Assembly: GCF_951805225.1 (NCBI RefSeq) | Contig: NZ_OX638201.1 | Location: 5,766,001-5,830,000 of the forward strand | Length of the DNA: 64,000 nt | Direction: 5' to 3' | DNA from: an uncultured Flavobacterium sp. | GTDB taxonomy: Bacteria; Bacteroidota; Bacteroidia; Flavobacteriales; Flavobacteriaceae | Shown here: positions 43,901 to 51,484 of the stretch, one piece after another | How positions within the stretch are numbered: the stretch's first letter is position 1 | Layout of the letters: the number at the start of each line of letters is the position of its first letter | Notes under the pieces: model-generated | Told to the model about the DNA's origin: nothing | Seen by the model: only the letters and a program-made list of their open reading frames with translations | Database searches by the model: none | Program-made: the position numbers and the translations under genes

Positions 43901-44446
43901 AATTTTTCCCATCCAACAGATATGCAAGGATATAGACCTGGAGCAGGAATAGATTATTCTGGAACTGCAAATTCTCAAGTAACTGATTATAAAAAGGGTG
44001 ACAAATACAATTACAATATTTGGCATTCAATGCGTTCAGAATGGGAAGATGAGAATAATACTATATCTGCTCATGATGCAACAGAAAGAGGAATGGAATT
44101 TGGTTGGGGTAAAATTTTTGAATCTGCTAAGTTAGGAAAATTAAATGATCTTCAGAAAAATAGTAAGGGTATCAAAGCTTTTGGACAGGGTGCACACGCT
44201 TTACAGGATGCTTATGCCCATCATGGTAGAAGTGATGTAGGACCTGGTCATTTATGGAATGATAGATACGGTGATACGTCTGGTGCAAAAAGAATCTCTG
44301 ATTCTGCTATTACAGTTCATAATATAATGTCTGGAAATTGGAAAGCCTTCGAGGGTAAGGAAGAGATAAGTTTTGATGCAAATGGTATGACGAAAAGTCA
44401 ATTTGCAGAAGTAATGACGCAAATCAATAAATTTTTAAATCAATAA
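40961..44446 (+). CDS. RHS-core polymorphic toxin-like protein with zinc-phospholipase-like tip
   Basis: I start it at ATG 40961 (MKKYIAIIILLFVGIWGVKAQ, signal peptide), giving 1161 residues; a TTG 14 codons upstream is less likely. After a DUF6443-like N-terminal part (VTYFDGLGRPIQTAAINQGG) come many YD repeats. The RHS core ends in YKYNGKELQDELGLNMYDYG, with RNYDPAIGRWMNMD just after, at about residues 890-930. The last 230 residues differ in style and are the variable tip. They include NFSHPTD, FGQGAHALQDAYAHHGRSD near residues 1075-1092, and GPGHLWND. That His/Asp spacing recalls zinc-dependent phospholipase C-like folds. A four-helix membrane protein follows 5 bases later. Confidence 0.85.
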   Translation: MKKYIAIIILLFVGIWGVKAQTFSDDNFVYTASPKKKVQSASFNTLTKNDMSQSVTYFDGLGRPIQTAAINQGGTNIDIVTPVEYDGFGRQIKEYLPYPLTNSTTTYSRIATATSITNLNGVYNTAKYENTTNPFSEKRFEPSPLNRVLEQAAPGNDWALSNVKKNTIKLEYQTNITTDAVRLFKATTSWNIGTLLYDITFSDAGSYAENELYKTVTFDENSGVSPGEKSGSTVEFKNKQGQVVLKRTYDATVNHDTYYVYDIYGNLTYVIPPKADATINSAVLDGLCYQYKYDSQNRLVEKKLPGKQWEFIVYDRLDRPVATGPAFSPFKDDTTVGWMITKYDAFSRPIYTGWSSQAVSSAIRKSLQDTQNAATVLFETKDTSKTIDGIAAYYTNANAPTSFKLLTVNYYDNYVFPGAQTLPSTIEGQTVLANVKTMATGSWIRAVTTAASIAGETNTLFYDEYARPIQTYSANYLTGYTITSTNLDFAGKTIYSVTKHKRTSGSTEMVIREDFTYSPQDRLLTHTHQINGGAIQLMAANTYDNLGQLTSKNVGNTTASPLQKVDFNYNIRGWLTEINKTANLQQGTDAKDLFAFKVSYNAPQAAIAGVTALYNGNISETLWKTSSDNIDRGYGYTYDKLNRLKTSIYEKSGLTTSAYDENLTYDKNGNIVTLLRKGDIDPQTGTIIIDNLVYGPVTNSNQLAKVDDSSNNTSGFNDLNKTGDDYTYDGNGNMITDKNKNITDIKYNQLNLPKKITFGTTGTIEYFYNAAGQKIQKTVSETGKTAVVTDYLGGFQYKDNVLEFFPTAEGYVKNTLNVLSYVFQYKDHLGNVRVSYAKNPTTQLLEIIEENNYYPFGLKHKGYNDYTPNTNKYKYNGKELQDELGLNMYDYGFRNYDPAIGRWMNMDLKTEAYYPISPYQYVLNNPIVNIDIKGQWTVTRHYNMTYSSLSAAGIGKEQADLLSHYASVYADNPGWHIALNNFSHPTDMQGYRPGAGIDYSGTANSQVTDYKKGDKYNYNIWHSMRSEWEDENNTISAHDATERGMEFGWGKIFESAKLGKLNDLQKNSKGIKAFGQGAHALQDAYAHHGRSDVGPGHLWNDRYGDTSGAKRISDSAITVHNIMSGNWKAFEGKEEISFDANGMTKSQFAEVMTQINKFLNQ

Positions 44447-44451
44447 TTATT

Positions 44452-44835
44452 ATGAGAAAATTAATTTGGATTTTTAGTATATGTTTAATCATATTTTCTT
44501 TAGGAATCATTGTGATATACGGGGCGTCAGGTCACAAGTTTGATTTAAATAAGTTAGATAATCAAATCTACCTATTTTTAATTCTTTTATATTCATCATC
44601 AGCAATTACTTTGATTCTTAAACTATACAAAAAGACCTTACTAATAACAAGGATTTTAATTACTCTTTTATTCTTAGTTTTAGTCTCTTTTTTGTATTTT
44701 TTTTATGAAATATTTTCTATAAAAATAGGTGATTTGTCAGCGATAGTTCCGATATTTCTTGGTTTATCTATTGTTTTTATGAATATAAAAATCTTGATAT
44801 ATTTTATAAAAAACGATATTGAGGATTTACAATAA
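44452..44835 (+). CDS. Small four-helix membrane protein, candidate immunity protein
   Basis: The 127-residue protein has four predicted membrane helices (about residues 4-24, 39-58, 64-88 and 96-119). The only sizeable soluble part is the loop after helix 1. I do not recognise a family. It starts 5 bases after the RHS toxin-like gene and ends at a strong hairpin terminator, the position where immunity genes normally stand. A membrane immunity protein would suit a phospholipase-like tip, but this is inference. Confidence 0.72.
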   Translation: MRKLIWIFSICLIIFSLGIIVIYGASGHKFDLNKLDNQIYLFLILLYSSSAITLILKLYKKTLLITRILITLLFLVLVSFLYFFYEIFSIKIGDLSAIVPIFLGLSIVFMNIKILIYFIKNDIEDLQ

Positions 44836-44882
44836 AAAATTGGTAGTGCCCCCTGCTTTCCGAAGTCTTCCTTATGAAAAAC

Positions 44883-44918
44883 TGCGCAAATGTCTCTGAC
44901 TTTGCGCAATTTTTTTTG
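44883..44918 (+). terminator. Hairpin terminator, member of repeat family R1
   Basis: TGCGCAAA pairs with TTTGCGCA around ten bases (TGTCTCTGAC) and runs into eight T residues. It ends the toxin/immunity-like transcript. Related hairpins or half-hairpins occur at 45311, 46098, 48713, 49621 and 51682. Confidence 0.85.
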
Positions 44919-44937
44919 CGTCTTAGAATTGTAAACC

Positions 44938-45071
44938 TGATGAAAGTCCTGATTACTTTTAGCATCTCATACAAAGATGTTTCCGGAACAAGGTCTAAGC
45001 AGGGTGTATTATTGAGAATAGACAGCTATGGCGATGAAATAAATCCATACCTGCCAGAAATACTTAATTGA
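44938..45071 (+). pseudogene. Short relic reading frame
   Basis: After the R1 hairpin a frame reads MKVLITFSISYKDVSGTRSKQ and then VLLRIDSYGDEINPYLPEILN before a stop. The frame is open from 44874 but overlaps the hairpin there. The style is protein-like, but it is too short to be a full domain. I take it as the tail of a lost gene in this island. Confidence 0.4.
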
Positions 45072-45078
45072 AGTAATT

Positions 45079-45297
45079 TTAAATTAAATCTATGATTTTG
45101 TGCTCATAATCACCATACATTGTATCTATAAAATATTCATGAAGGAAATGTTGTCCTATAAATGCATTACAACTGGGACAAGTATTTGCAAGATAATTTG
45201 TATCTATTGTATATGAATGGTGTTCTTTTATCACGACATCATTATTTTGAGCAATCTTGATCTCTTCTGATGAAAATGATTCTGGACCCCTCGCTCT
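45079..45297 (-). pseudogene. 3' remnant of a gene with CxxC zinc-type motif
   Basis: The minus strand reads about 70 codons without a stop: RARGPESFSSEEIKIAQNND, then YTIDTNYLANTCPSCNAFIGQ and HFLHEYFIDTMYGDYEHKI, ending in a TAA (45079-45081). The CPSC motif and NTCPSC-type context look like the end of a zinc-ribbon-containing protein. No start codon is present, and the frame runs straight into an R1 repeat, so the 5' part is missing. Confidence 0.55.
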
Positions 45298-45372
45298 GCA
45301 AAGAGTTCCTTATAAAAAGCTGCGCAAATGTCTCTGAAACTAGCAAGTACACTTCGGAAAGCAAGGACTGCA

Positions 45373-46050
45373 TTAATTTCTTTTTTTCTGTTCGATAAAT
45401 AAGCGCCATAAAAATAAAATCCCAGTCGGATAGATAATCAATAAAAAACCTATATTTATTTTTGTCTGTAATACTATATAACAGATTGGAATAGCTAACA
45501 AAATGATGAAAAGAATAATTCCGTAGAACAGTCCTAATTTAGTTTGATAAATATTTGTTTTCTCTTTGATTAAATACAAACTATCTTCTTTATTATATTT
45601 TTCAATGTTATTTTTTAATTGTTCATAAAAATTCTCAAAAGATTTAAGGTTTTCAATTTCAGTTAAAATTAAAAATTTAAAGTTTGTACCCTTATTTCTA
45701 TTTAAATAGAAAATTTTATATCCTGTACCATACTCACACTGGTAATTTTTAATTTCAGAAATTAAAAAAACGTATCGTCTTTCTTTAAAAAAACGATATT
45801 TTATAATTATTTCAATTTTAGTTTTATCAATAAAATTGACCAATACATTAATAATGGTTATTCCTTTTGTTAAGTAGTAAATAATAAAAAAAACGAATAA
45901 AAAAGTTAATGTAAACAAAACCTCATTATTTAAATTTATATAATGATTTGACACTATTATCGCAAATAACAAAAGTGTAAGAGCTGATGAGAATATAAAT
46001 CTTGTAAATAAAAGAAAGGTGTTTGTCGTTTTAAAATTGTATGTAGACAT
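45373..46050 (-). CDS. Membrane protein of unknown function
   Basis: The 225-residue protein has two membrane helices near the N-terminus (about residues 15-35 and 43-62) and two near the C-terminus (about 168-190 and 195-217). Between them is a cytoplasmic region rich in Lys, Glu and Tyr (FFKERRYVFLISEIKNYQCE). I do not recognise the family. R1 repeats lie on both sides (45303 and 46085). It is one of four small membrane proteins in a row on the minus strand, downstream of the RHS locus; immunity-type roles are possible. Confidence 0.62.
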   Translation of the reverse strand: MSTYNFKTTNTFLLFTRFIFSSALTLLLFAIIVSNHYINLNNEVLFTLTFLFVFFIIYYLTKGITIINVLVNFIDKTKIEIIIKYRFFKERRYVFLISEIKNYQCEYGTGYKIFYLNRNKGTNFKFLILTEIENLKSFENFYEQLKNNIEKYNKEDSLYLIKEKTNIYQTKLGLFYGIILFIILLAIPICYIVLQTKINIGFLLIIYPTGILFLWRLFIEQKKRN

Positions 46051-46135
46051 TAGTTAAAAATTGATTTTACTAGAGTTTTTTGTTCTCCAAAGCGTCCTCA
46101 AAAAAAGCTGCGCAAATGCCTCGGGCTTTTCTTAT

Positions 46136-46495
46136 TTATAACATAAAACTACCATTGCGAGCTATGTTTAAGAAAACAAAATTAATAACAAGATCAACTA
46201 AAATTAAGGTAGTTATTATGATTTTTGTTTTCTTGGACAGGTTATAATTTTTAACATATTCATAACTTGTATTTTTAAAAAGAAGATGAAAAAATATTAT
46301 TAAAAGGACAAATAGAATAATTACATGGTATTTGTTAGTTCTCATAAAGAAAAAAGAAATCACTTCTAAATTAAGAAGAAATATTGTTGCCAATATTACG
46401 ATAGGTAACATGAACCATCTATCGCCTTTGTCTTGATTAAAAAAAATATAAATTTTTGAAAAGTAAATAAATATCGGTTCAATTAGTTTTTTCAT
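46136..46495 (-). CDS. Small membrane protein of unknown function
   Basis: The 119-residue protein has three likely membrane helices (about residues 25-47, 56-71 and 87-110), with a charged segment after helix 2 (YEYVKNYNLSKKTK). No family is recognised. It ends next to an R1 repeat near 46085-46125 and stands 62 bases after the next membrane-protein gene on the same strand. Confidence 0.6.
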   Translation of the reverse strand: MKKLIEPIFIYFSKIYIFFNQDKGDRWFMLPIVILATIFLLNLEVISFFFMRTNKYHVIILFVLLIIFFHLLFKNTSYEYVKNYNLSKKTKIIITTLILVDLVINFVFLNIARNGSFML

Positions 46496-46557
46496 TTTTT
46501 AGGTATAATATGATTTGTAGAGTTTAAAAAATCACTTAGTTTATTCAAAAATCAGGA

Positions 46558-46923
46558 TTAGTTATAGGTTATTTTACCTAATAATGGAATTGAGTAAATC
46601 CAATAAAAAAATAGAATTAAAATAATTATTAAAAAGACTATGATACCGCCAATTCTATTTTGTTTTTTTGACAATTTATCAAAGTTAATTACAATAGCTT
46701 TCCATTTGTTTTGATAGACAAATAAAAACCAATTGACAGCACTAACAGCAAAAGCAAATACTAAAGTTGAAAAATCTATAATTGAATTCGATGATTTAAG
46801 TGGAATATTGAAAAGATAATGATATGATATTTCTATTGCCGCATAACTCCAGATGCTTAAAGCTAACATTGTTACAGAAGCTTTCCATTCGGCTCCACCA
46901 TTTAGAATATAATGAAGCTTCAT
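46558..46923 (-). CDS. Small membrane protein of unknown function
   Basis: The 121-residue protein has three likely membrane helices (about residues 15-37, 49-70 and 92-113). A short charged cytoplasmic segment (VINFDKLSKKQNRIG) precedes the last helix. It begins MKLHYILNGGAEWKASVTML. No family is recognised. It belongs to the same minus-strand run of small membrane proteins, whose order and spacing resemble arrays of orphan immunity genes seen after RHS-type toxin genes. Confidence 0.6.
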   Translation of the reverse strand: MKLHYILNGGAEWKASVTMLALSIWSYAAIEISYHYLFNIPLKSSNSIIDFSTLVFAFAVSAVNWFLFVYQNKWKAIVINFDKLSKKQNRIGGIIVFLIIILILFFYWIYSIPLLGKITYN

Positions 46924-47024
46924 AAAATCGATACAATTTATAAAAGAAGTACTGATAGGCTTTTAATAAAATCATGATTATAGTTTTAATTGTTTTGTTC
47001 AATTTTGCAAGTGGAAGTTAATAC

Positions 47025-47414
47025 TTATATAAATACTGATATTAAGAAAAAAACCAAGCTGAAAATCATAAACCTAATCATGTATCGCCCATTATTTGCG
47101 CTATAAGTAGCGAGCAATTTTTCATATCTTTTATTATAGAGTATTAAAAAATAATTTATGATTATGGAGGGAATAAAATAGAGTATAATAGCTTCTAATT
47201 TATGATCTAAGTTTTTCATGGTATAGTTTTCAGGATATATTGAAAAAGTAAAATAATCAGGTAAAACTTTTTTAATAAAGATACTTAAGGATATAAGGAT
47301 CAAGCCTAAAAATCCGGATAAGAAGATTATAGTGCTAAATTTCCAGTCTTCTTTGTTTATATTTTGAGATTTAAAAATAGTGTCAACACATATTTTATAA
47401 TAAATTTTCAGCAT
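47025..47414 (-). CDS. Small membrane protein of unknown function
   Basis: The 129-residue protein has three likely membrane helices (about residues 26-46, 72-92 and 107-128). It has a loop with FTIYPEN-like composition (TFSIYPENYTMKNLDHK) between helices 1 and 2. It starts MLKIYYKICVDTIFKSQN. No family is recognised. It is the first of four small membrane genes in the direction of transcription. Confidence 0.6.
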   Translation of the reverse strand: MLKIYYKICVDTIFKSQNINKEDWKFSTIIFLSGFLGLILISLSIFIKKVLPDYFTFSIYPENYTMKNLDHKLEAIILYFIPSIIINYFLILYNKRYEKLLATYSANNGRYMIRFMIFSLVFFLISVFI

Positions 47415-47531
47415 TTCTTATTTTTTTTATAATGACAATATGATAAGCAAAATGATTCTATTTAATATCTTTTTAAAAATAACTCCTGCTGGCGTGAGCG
47501 TCTCGATCGTGCACAAGTTTTTAAAGTGTTT

Positions 47532-47939
47532 TTAATTATTAACACGAGGATAATTTATAATCCACTTCATACTATCCAATTCTTTTATTGAATATTCATC
47601 AACGTGGAATTTTTTATTAAAGATTATAGTATTTTCATTTTTATAAACATACTCTCTGTCTTTAACATTAAAATATACAATGTATAATGTCTTGTTATGA
47701 GAGTTTTTATTCATTTCATTTAAAATTGTACCTCTTATACCAGGAGAATCGTAAGTATTAGGTTTTATTCTGCCACCAATCGCCGGTCCATAATAAGTGT
47801 TTTCATCTCTATATTTGAGAATTACATGGTAATAGATATCTTTTGCCGAATTGTTTTTAATTTTCAGCTTATCTTTTTTATAATGACAACTGAGAATTAT
47901 AAAAGTTAATGCTAAGAGAATATATTTTAGTTTGTTCAT
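47532..47939 (-). CDS. Small lipoprotein of unknown function
   Basis: The 135-residue protein has a lipobox ILSC (Cys 18). The mature part begins HYKKDKLKIKNNSAKDIYYHVILKYRD and has a beta-rich look, with FNKKFHVDEYSIKELDSMKW near the end. I do not recognise the family, though the IKNNSAKDIYY opening is common in Bacteroidota lipoproteins. It lies just after the XRE-type gene (21 bases), so both may be one transcript. Confidence 0.68.
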   Translation of the reverse strand: MNKLKYILLALTFIILSCHYKKDKLKIKNNSAKDIYYHVILKYRDENTYYGPAIGGRIKPNTYDSPGIRGTILNEMNKNSHNKTLYIVYFNVKDREYVYKNENTIIFNKKFHVDEYSIKELDSMKWIINYPRVNN

Positions 47940-47960
47940 TTGTCAAAATAATATCATGGA

Positions 47961-48188
47961 TTATATTTTTCGAAATAATTCTGAAATTTCTACATCCAAA
48001 GCTTTACTTATTCGAATAAGTTTGTCAATTCCCATAATGTGTTTGCCTAACATATACCGTCTTAACGCTTCAATATCTAAATCTGCATCATGAGCAATAT
48101 GTCTTACTTTAAGTTTTTTTTCTTTTATAATTTCCCTTATATTATTTCCTACAATCTTAACAGATTCAGGTACCTCAGTTTTTCTCAT
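47961..48188 (-). CDS. XRE-family helix-turn-helix regulator
   Basis: The 75-residue protein is a single HTH_3-type domain: VGNNIREIIKEKKLKVRHIA, DADLDIEALRRYMLGKH, then MGIDKLIRISKALDVEISELF. Such small proteins bind operator DNA and often govern mobile or toxin-antitoxin-like modules. It is divergent from the 110-residue gene at 48343, and the 154-base gap holds a -7 box for that gene, so it may regulate both sides. Confidence 0.85.
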   Translation of the reverse strand: MRKTEVPESVKIVGNNIREIIKEKKLKVRHIAHDADLDIEALRRYMLGKHIMGIDKLIRISKALDVEISELFRKI

Positions 48189-48276
48189 TTCCTATTATTA
48201 TAAGGTTGAAAAGTATAAGTAAGTAGTCAAAAAAACAGGAGCATATATGTGCAGTAAAATATGTCTGTTTTTTGTT

Positions 48277-48284
48277 TATATTTG
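48277..48284 (+). promoter_or_regulatory. -7 box before the 110-residue gene
   Basis: TATATTTG matches TAnnTTTG and lies 58 bases before the ATG at 48343, in the gap shared with the divergent XRE gene. The -33 region is not clear. Confidence 0.5.
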
Positions 48285-48342
48285 CTAAGAGATACAAAGA
48301 TATTTCAGTGAATAAAAAAATCAAAAAAAGACGGCGAGAATT

Positions 48343-48675
48343 ATGGAAATAAATGAAACTAAAAAATTAGAGAATCTTAAAAATATAATTGAGAAGTATT
48401 TCAATAATTCAAAGTCAGAAAGTAAATCAGAATTTTACACGACCCAAATCAAGGTTAATTATTATGAGCTTGGTTGTGTGATTACAAATATGCTAAAAAT
48501 GTGCATTTTGGCATTAGAAAATGAAGGACATATAATGTCAAGTACAAACAAAAATCCTGTAAATGTTTCGCTTATTTTAGAAATGATACTTGAAATGTTT
48601 CCTGCAAATGAATTTGATATGTTAGCCGAAATTAATGAGATGATTTTTGGATATTCGCAGCTTGTAGAGAAATAA
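48343..48675 (+). CDS. Small helical protein of unknown function
   Basis: The 110-residue protein has no signal peptide or membrane segment and looks all-helical (NETKKLENLKNIIEKYFNN, later ITNMLKMCILALENEGHIM, then SLILEMILEMFPANEFDML). No family is recognised. It is transcribed away from the XRE regulator, and an R1 repeat lies about 30 bases after its stop, where a terminator would stand. Confidence 0.68.
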   Translation: MEINETKKLENLKNIIEKYFNNSKSESKSEFYTTQIKVNYYELGCVITNMLKMCILALENEGHIMSSTNKNPVNVSLILEMILEMFPANEFDMLAEINEMIFGYSQLVEK

Positions 48676-48878
48676 AGATAAAATGACTTGTAATGAAAAA
48701 GAAAAGGTTTCTTATACAAAAGTTGCGTAAATGCTTCTGACTTTGTGTGTTTTTCTATTTCTTGAAAAGTTTCTCAACTTTTTATACTTAGTTTTATTTC
48801 TTTTAATGAAATCCATTAAAAATAGATTTTTTTCTATTTTTAACATTCTAATTAATTCACGCCAATATTAAAACCATT

Positions 48879-49604
48879 ATGAAAATTACGCTCAAAATAG
48901 TACTACTATGTTTTATATTATTTTCTTGCGAGAAAACAACAAAAACAACAGACAAAACAACCAATAAAAAAGAGGTTTTAACCGAAGAGAAAGAAAATCC
49001 AGCATCTACAAAAGAAGAAATTAATGAGAATTCAAATTACGATATCAAAATTAAATTTCCGGATTTAACCATATCAATGTCAGATTATGATTTGAGTTGG
49101 GGAGATGATTCTCCAAATGATAGAATTTATGAAACCAAACAAGATACCGTTTTTTTTACTCTCAATGCAGGTTTTGATATCGAAAAACCATTTAAAATTG
49201 AAGAAACAGGATTTGATGAAATCGAATTATATGGGCAATTTGAAATAAAAATAGGAATAGAAACAAAACAAGATATTGAAGATCCACTTTGTGTTTTGGA
49301 TGACTGGAAAGGTTATACTTCAAAATGGAGCAAGCTTAAAATCGATAGAACAGCTTTAAAACTTGTAAGAATTGAAGAAAAAGAAAATTATCCAATACAC
49401 TTTACTGCCGAGGAGTTAAAACTTGCTGTAGAAAAACATTGCGGACCTGAATGGTCAAATGAAATCAAGAATATTGAATCAGTTGATAAAATACCATTTA
49501 CATTTTTTGTGACGAAATACGTTTACAAAATCAAAGCTAAGAATAGTAAAACAAATAAAGTAATAGAAAGATATCTTGTGTTTTATTACCCTAGAAGTTG
49601 TTAG
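48879..49604 (+). CDS. Lipoprotein of unknown function
   Basis: The 241-residue protein has a lipobox LFSC (Cys 17), then a Thr/Lys/Glu-rich linker (EKTTKTTDKTTNKKE). The folded part begins around residue 60 (IKFPDLTISMSDYDLSWGDD) and has the look of a beta domain, with a Cys pair (DPLCVLDDW, KHCGPEW) and a C-terminal YLVFYYPRSC. I do not recognise the family. It should sit in the outer or inner membrane facing the periplasm. An R1-type hairpin follows at 49621-49650. Confidence 0.7.
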   Translation: MKITLKIVLLCFILFSCEKTTKTTDKTTNKKEVLTEEKENPASTKEEINENSNYDIKIKFPDLTISMSDYDLSWGDDSPNDRIYETKQDTVFFTLNAGFDIEKPFKIEETGFDEIELYGQFEIKIGIETKQDIEDPLCVLDDWKGYTSKWSKLKIDRTALKLVRIEEKENYPIHFTAEELKLAVEKHCGPEWSNEIKNIESVDKIPFTFFVTKYVYKIKAKNSKTNKVIERYLVFYYPRSC

Positions 49605-49620
49605 AATAGTAAAATAAAAA

Positions 49621-49650
49621 ACTGCGCAAAGTCAGAAACATTTGCGCAGT
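49621..49650 (-). terminator. Hairpin terminator, inverted member of repeat family R1
   Basis: ACTGCGCAAA pairs with TTTGCGCAGT; on the minus strand the hairpin is followed by a T-rich tract. It lies between convergent genes and can end the porin-like transcript. The loop is the reverse complement of the R1 loop. Confidence 0.75.
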
Positions 49651-49704
49651 ATTAATAATAATACCTCTAAAAGCAGGTTGTAAAAGTGTTGAAATTATTA
49701 AGTT

Positions 49705-50259
49705 TTAGAAAAAGAAATATCCAACAGAGACTTGAAATACTCCGTTTTTATTTTTAACAGAAGAATTGTCTACATTATTAATATCAGTTAATCCCAGATT
49801 ATATCTTACGCCAAAATTAAGTCCGTTTTCAAGTTTGTAACCTAAACCAAAATTAACACCAAAATCAACAGTATTAAACGATTCTTTTACGTTTACCTTT
49901 TCATTTTTGGCAGCAAGTAAAAATCCTATTTGTGGTCCGGCTTCAACGCTAAATCCTTTTGTTAGATAATATTTTCCCATTAAAGGAACGTTCAAATAAC
50001 TTAAGGCAACTGTATTATCATTGAAACTATATCCTTGACCGGAATACATTAATTCAGGTTGAAAAGAAAATTTATCTGAAATGGGAATTTCTGATAAAAT
50101 ACCAAAATTAAATGACGTCACGACATCAATACCTTTCGTATTATCTCCGCTGATGTTTGCAAAGTTTAAGCCTCCTTTGGCACCAAAATGAATCTTTTGA
50201 GCATTAACATTTGTAAAACCTAAAACTGTAAGAACAGCTAGTAATAGCATTTTTTTCAT
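49705..50259 (-). CDS. Porin-family outer-membrane beta-barrel protein
   Basis: The 184-residue protein has a signal peptide (MLLLAVLTVLGFTNVNAQK, cleavage near residue 20). It then has the small beta-barrel pattern KIHFGAKGGLNFANISGDNTKG, ISDKFSFQPELMYSGQGYSF, a central GPQIGFLLAAKNEK, and a final aromatic strand ending VSVGYFFF. This is the PorT/OmpW-like barrel common in Bacteroidota. It probably inserts in the outer membrane; no substrate is evident. It lies 88 bases past the AraC-type membrane regulator, on the same strand. Confidence 0.9.
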   Translation of the reverse strand: MKKMLLLAVLTVLGFTNVNAQKIHFGAKGGLNFANISGDNTKGIDVVTSFNFGILSEIPISDKFSFQPELMYSGQGYSFNDNTVALSYLNVPLMGKYYLTKGFSVEAGPQIGFLLAAKNEKVNVKESFNTVDFGVNFGLGYKLENGLNFGVRYNLGLTDINNVDNSSVKNKNGVFQVSVGYFFF

Positions 50260-50347
50260 AAAAAGTGATTTGAATTATTTGAAGCCAAAATTCACTTAAG
50301 AAAAACTATAAAAGGTTTCAAAACCTCAAAAATGGATAAATTGGTAC

Positions 50348-51484
50348 TTATTTGCTGGTGTTTTTATATTCATTTGGTGTTTGACCGGTAACTTTTTTAA
50401 AAGCTTTATAAAAAGTTGTTTTGGAAGTAAACCCGGATTCTAATCCCATTGTCAACAAATTATAATTTTCGTATTCAGAATTTGAGATCATTTCCTTGAC
50501 AGCTTCAACCCGATATTGATTGATATAATTGGCAAAGTTGTCTCCCGTTATCGTGTTTACAATTAGCGAAACATATCCGGCGCTTATGCCTAATTTTTCG
50601 GCAACTTTTTCTCGGTTTAATGTACTGTCTGTATAAATGTGCTGCTCTTTGCAAAGAAGTTCCAGTTTTTGAAAATAAAGATTATCTGCCGTGATAGCTT
50701 CCTTATATTCTTCTGGTATATTATTTTCTATAGTTTGCAAATTGCTATACGAAAGAGTTAAATCTGTATTTAGAAAATTATAGATAGCATCTTTGTTCTT
50801 GGCAAGCTTGTATTTGTAAATGCCTATATAAGCTGTCCAGTGCATTACGAATGTTGCGGATAAAGCGATGACACTCATAGTAAAAGAAATGTCTGAATGA
50901 AAAAACTGACCAACCAAATAAGTACTTAGCCAGACAATTAATAGCAAATACATGATAGTTAATAAGGTAATAACCCATTTTTTCTCTAGAGGATCTTTTA
51001 AATGCCTTATCATAAAATAAGAGTAAAAAGGTAGAAACATGACGATGGCAACGGCCATTAAAAGCTGAATCAGCCGAAGTATATTGATTAGGAATATGAA
51101 GGACTCAGGAATTTTATAAATTCCTCCTACAGTGTCAAGACAGATTGTAAAATTAAGAATACTGTTAAAGACAAATGGAATATAATACAAAGAAGTTTTT
51201 TGTCTATTTTTTACCGAATCATCAATGCGGTTTATAATAAACAGAAATGTGAAAACAGGTAATAGAAATACCCAATCGATAGCGTCTAAAAAGCATAATA
51301 AGGGATAGGATCTAAAGGCATCTTCAAGTTCAAAAACATAATTTAGTAAAACTATTGAAAGTGCAAATAATAAGCCTGCCAGATATTTATTTGATTTACT
51401 ATTGAATAAGGAAGACTTTAAAATAATTAAGCCTAAGACTATTCCCTGAAAAATCGCAATATTTAAAAGTGTGGTATAAATCAA
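50348..51484 (-). CDS. Membrane-anchored AraC-family regulator
   Basis: The 378-residue protein has seven or so membrane helices in residues 1-230 (LLNIAIFQGIVLGLIILKS onward). A C-terminal AraC HTH (about 280-378) follows: LNREKVAEKLGISAGYVSLIV, then LTMGLESGFTSKTTFYKAFKK and TGQTPNEYKN. It uses a TTG start, as no ATG precedes the first helix. Such membrane-plus-AraC proteins are thought to sense a signal through the membrane. The small porin-like gene next to it is the natural candidate target; that is inference. Confidence 0.88.
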   Translation of the reverse strand: MIYTTLLNIAIFQGIVLGLIILKSSLFNSKSNKYLAGLLFALSIVLLNYVFELEDAFRSYPLLCFLDAIDWVFLLPVFTFLFIINRIDDSVKNRQKTSLYYIPFVFNSILNFTICLDTVGGIYKIPESFIFLINILRLIQLLMAVAIVMFLPFYSYFMIRHLKDPLEKKWVITLLTIMYLLLIVWLSTYLVGQFFHSDISFTMSVIALSATFVMHWTAYIGIYKYKLAKNKDAIYNFLNTDLTLSYSNLQTIENNIPEEYKEAITADNLYFQKLELLCKEQHIYTDSTLNREKVAEKLGISAGYVSLIVNTITGDNFANYINQYRVEAVKEMISNSEYENYNLLTMGLESGFTSKTTFYKAFKKVTGQTPNEYKNTSK

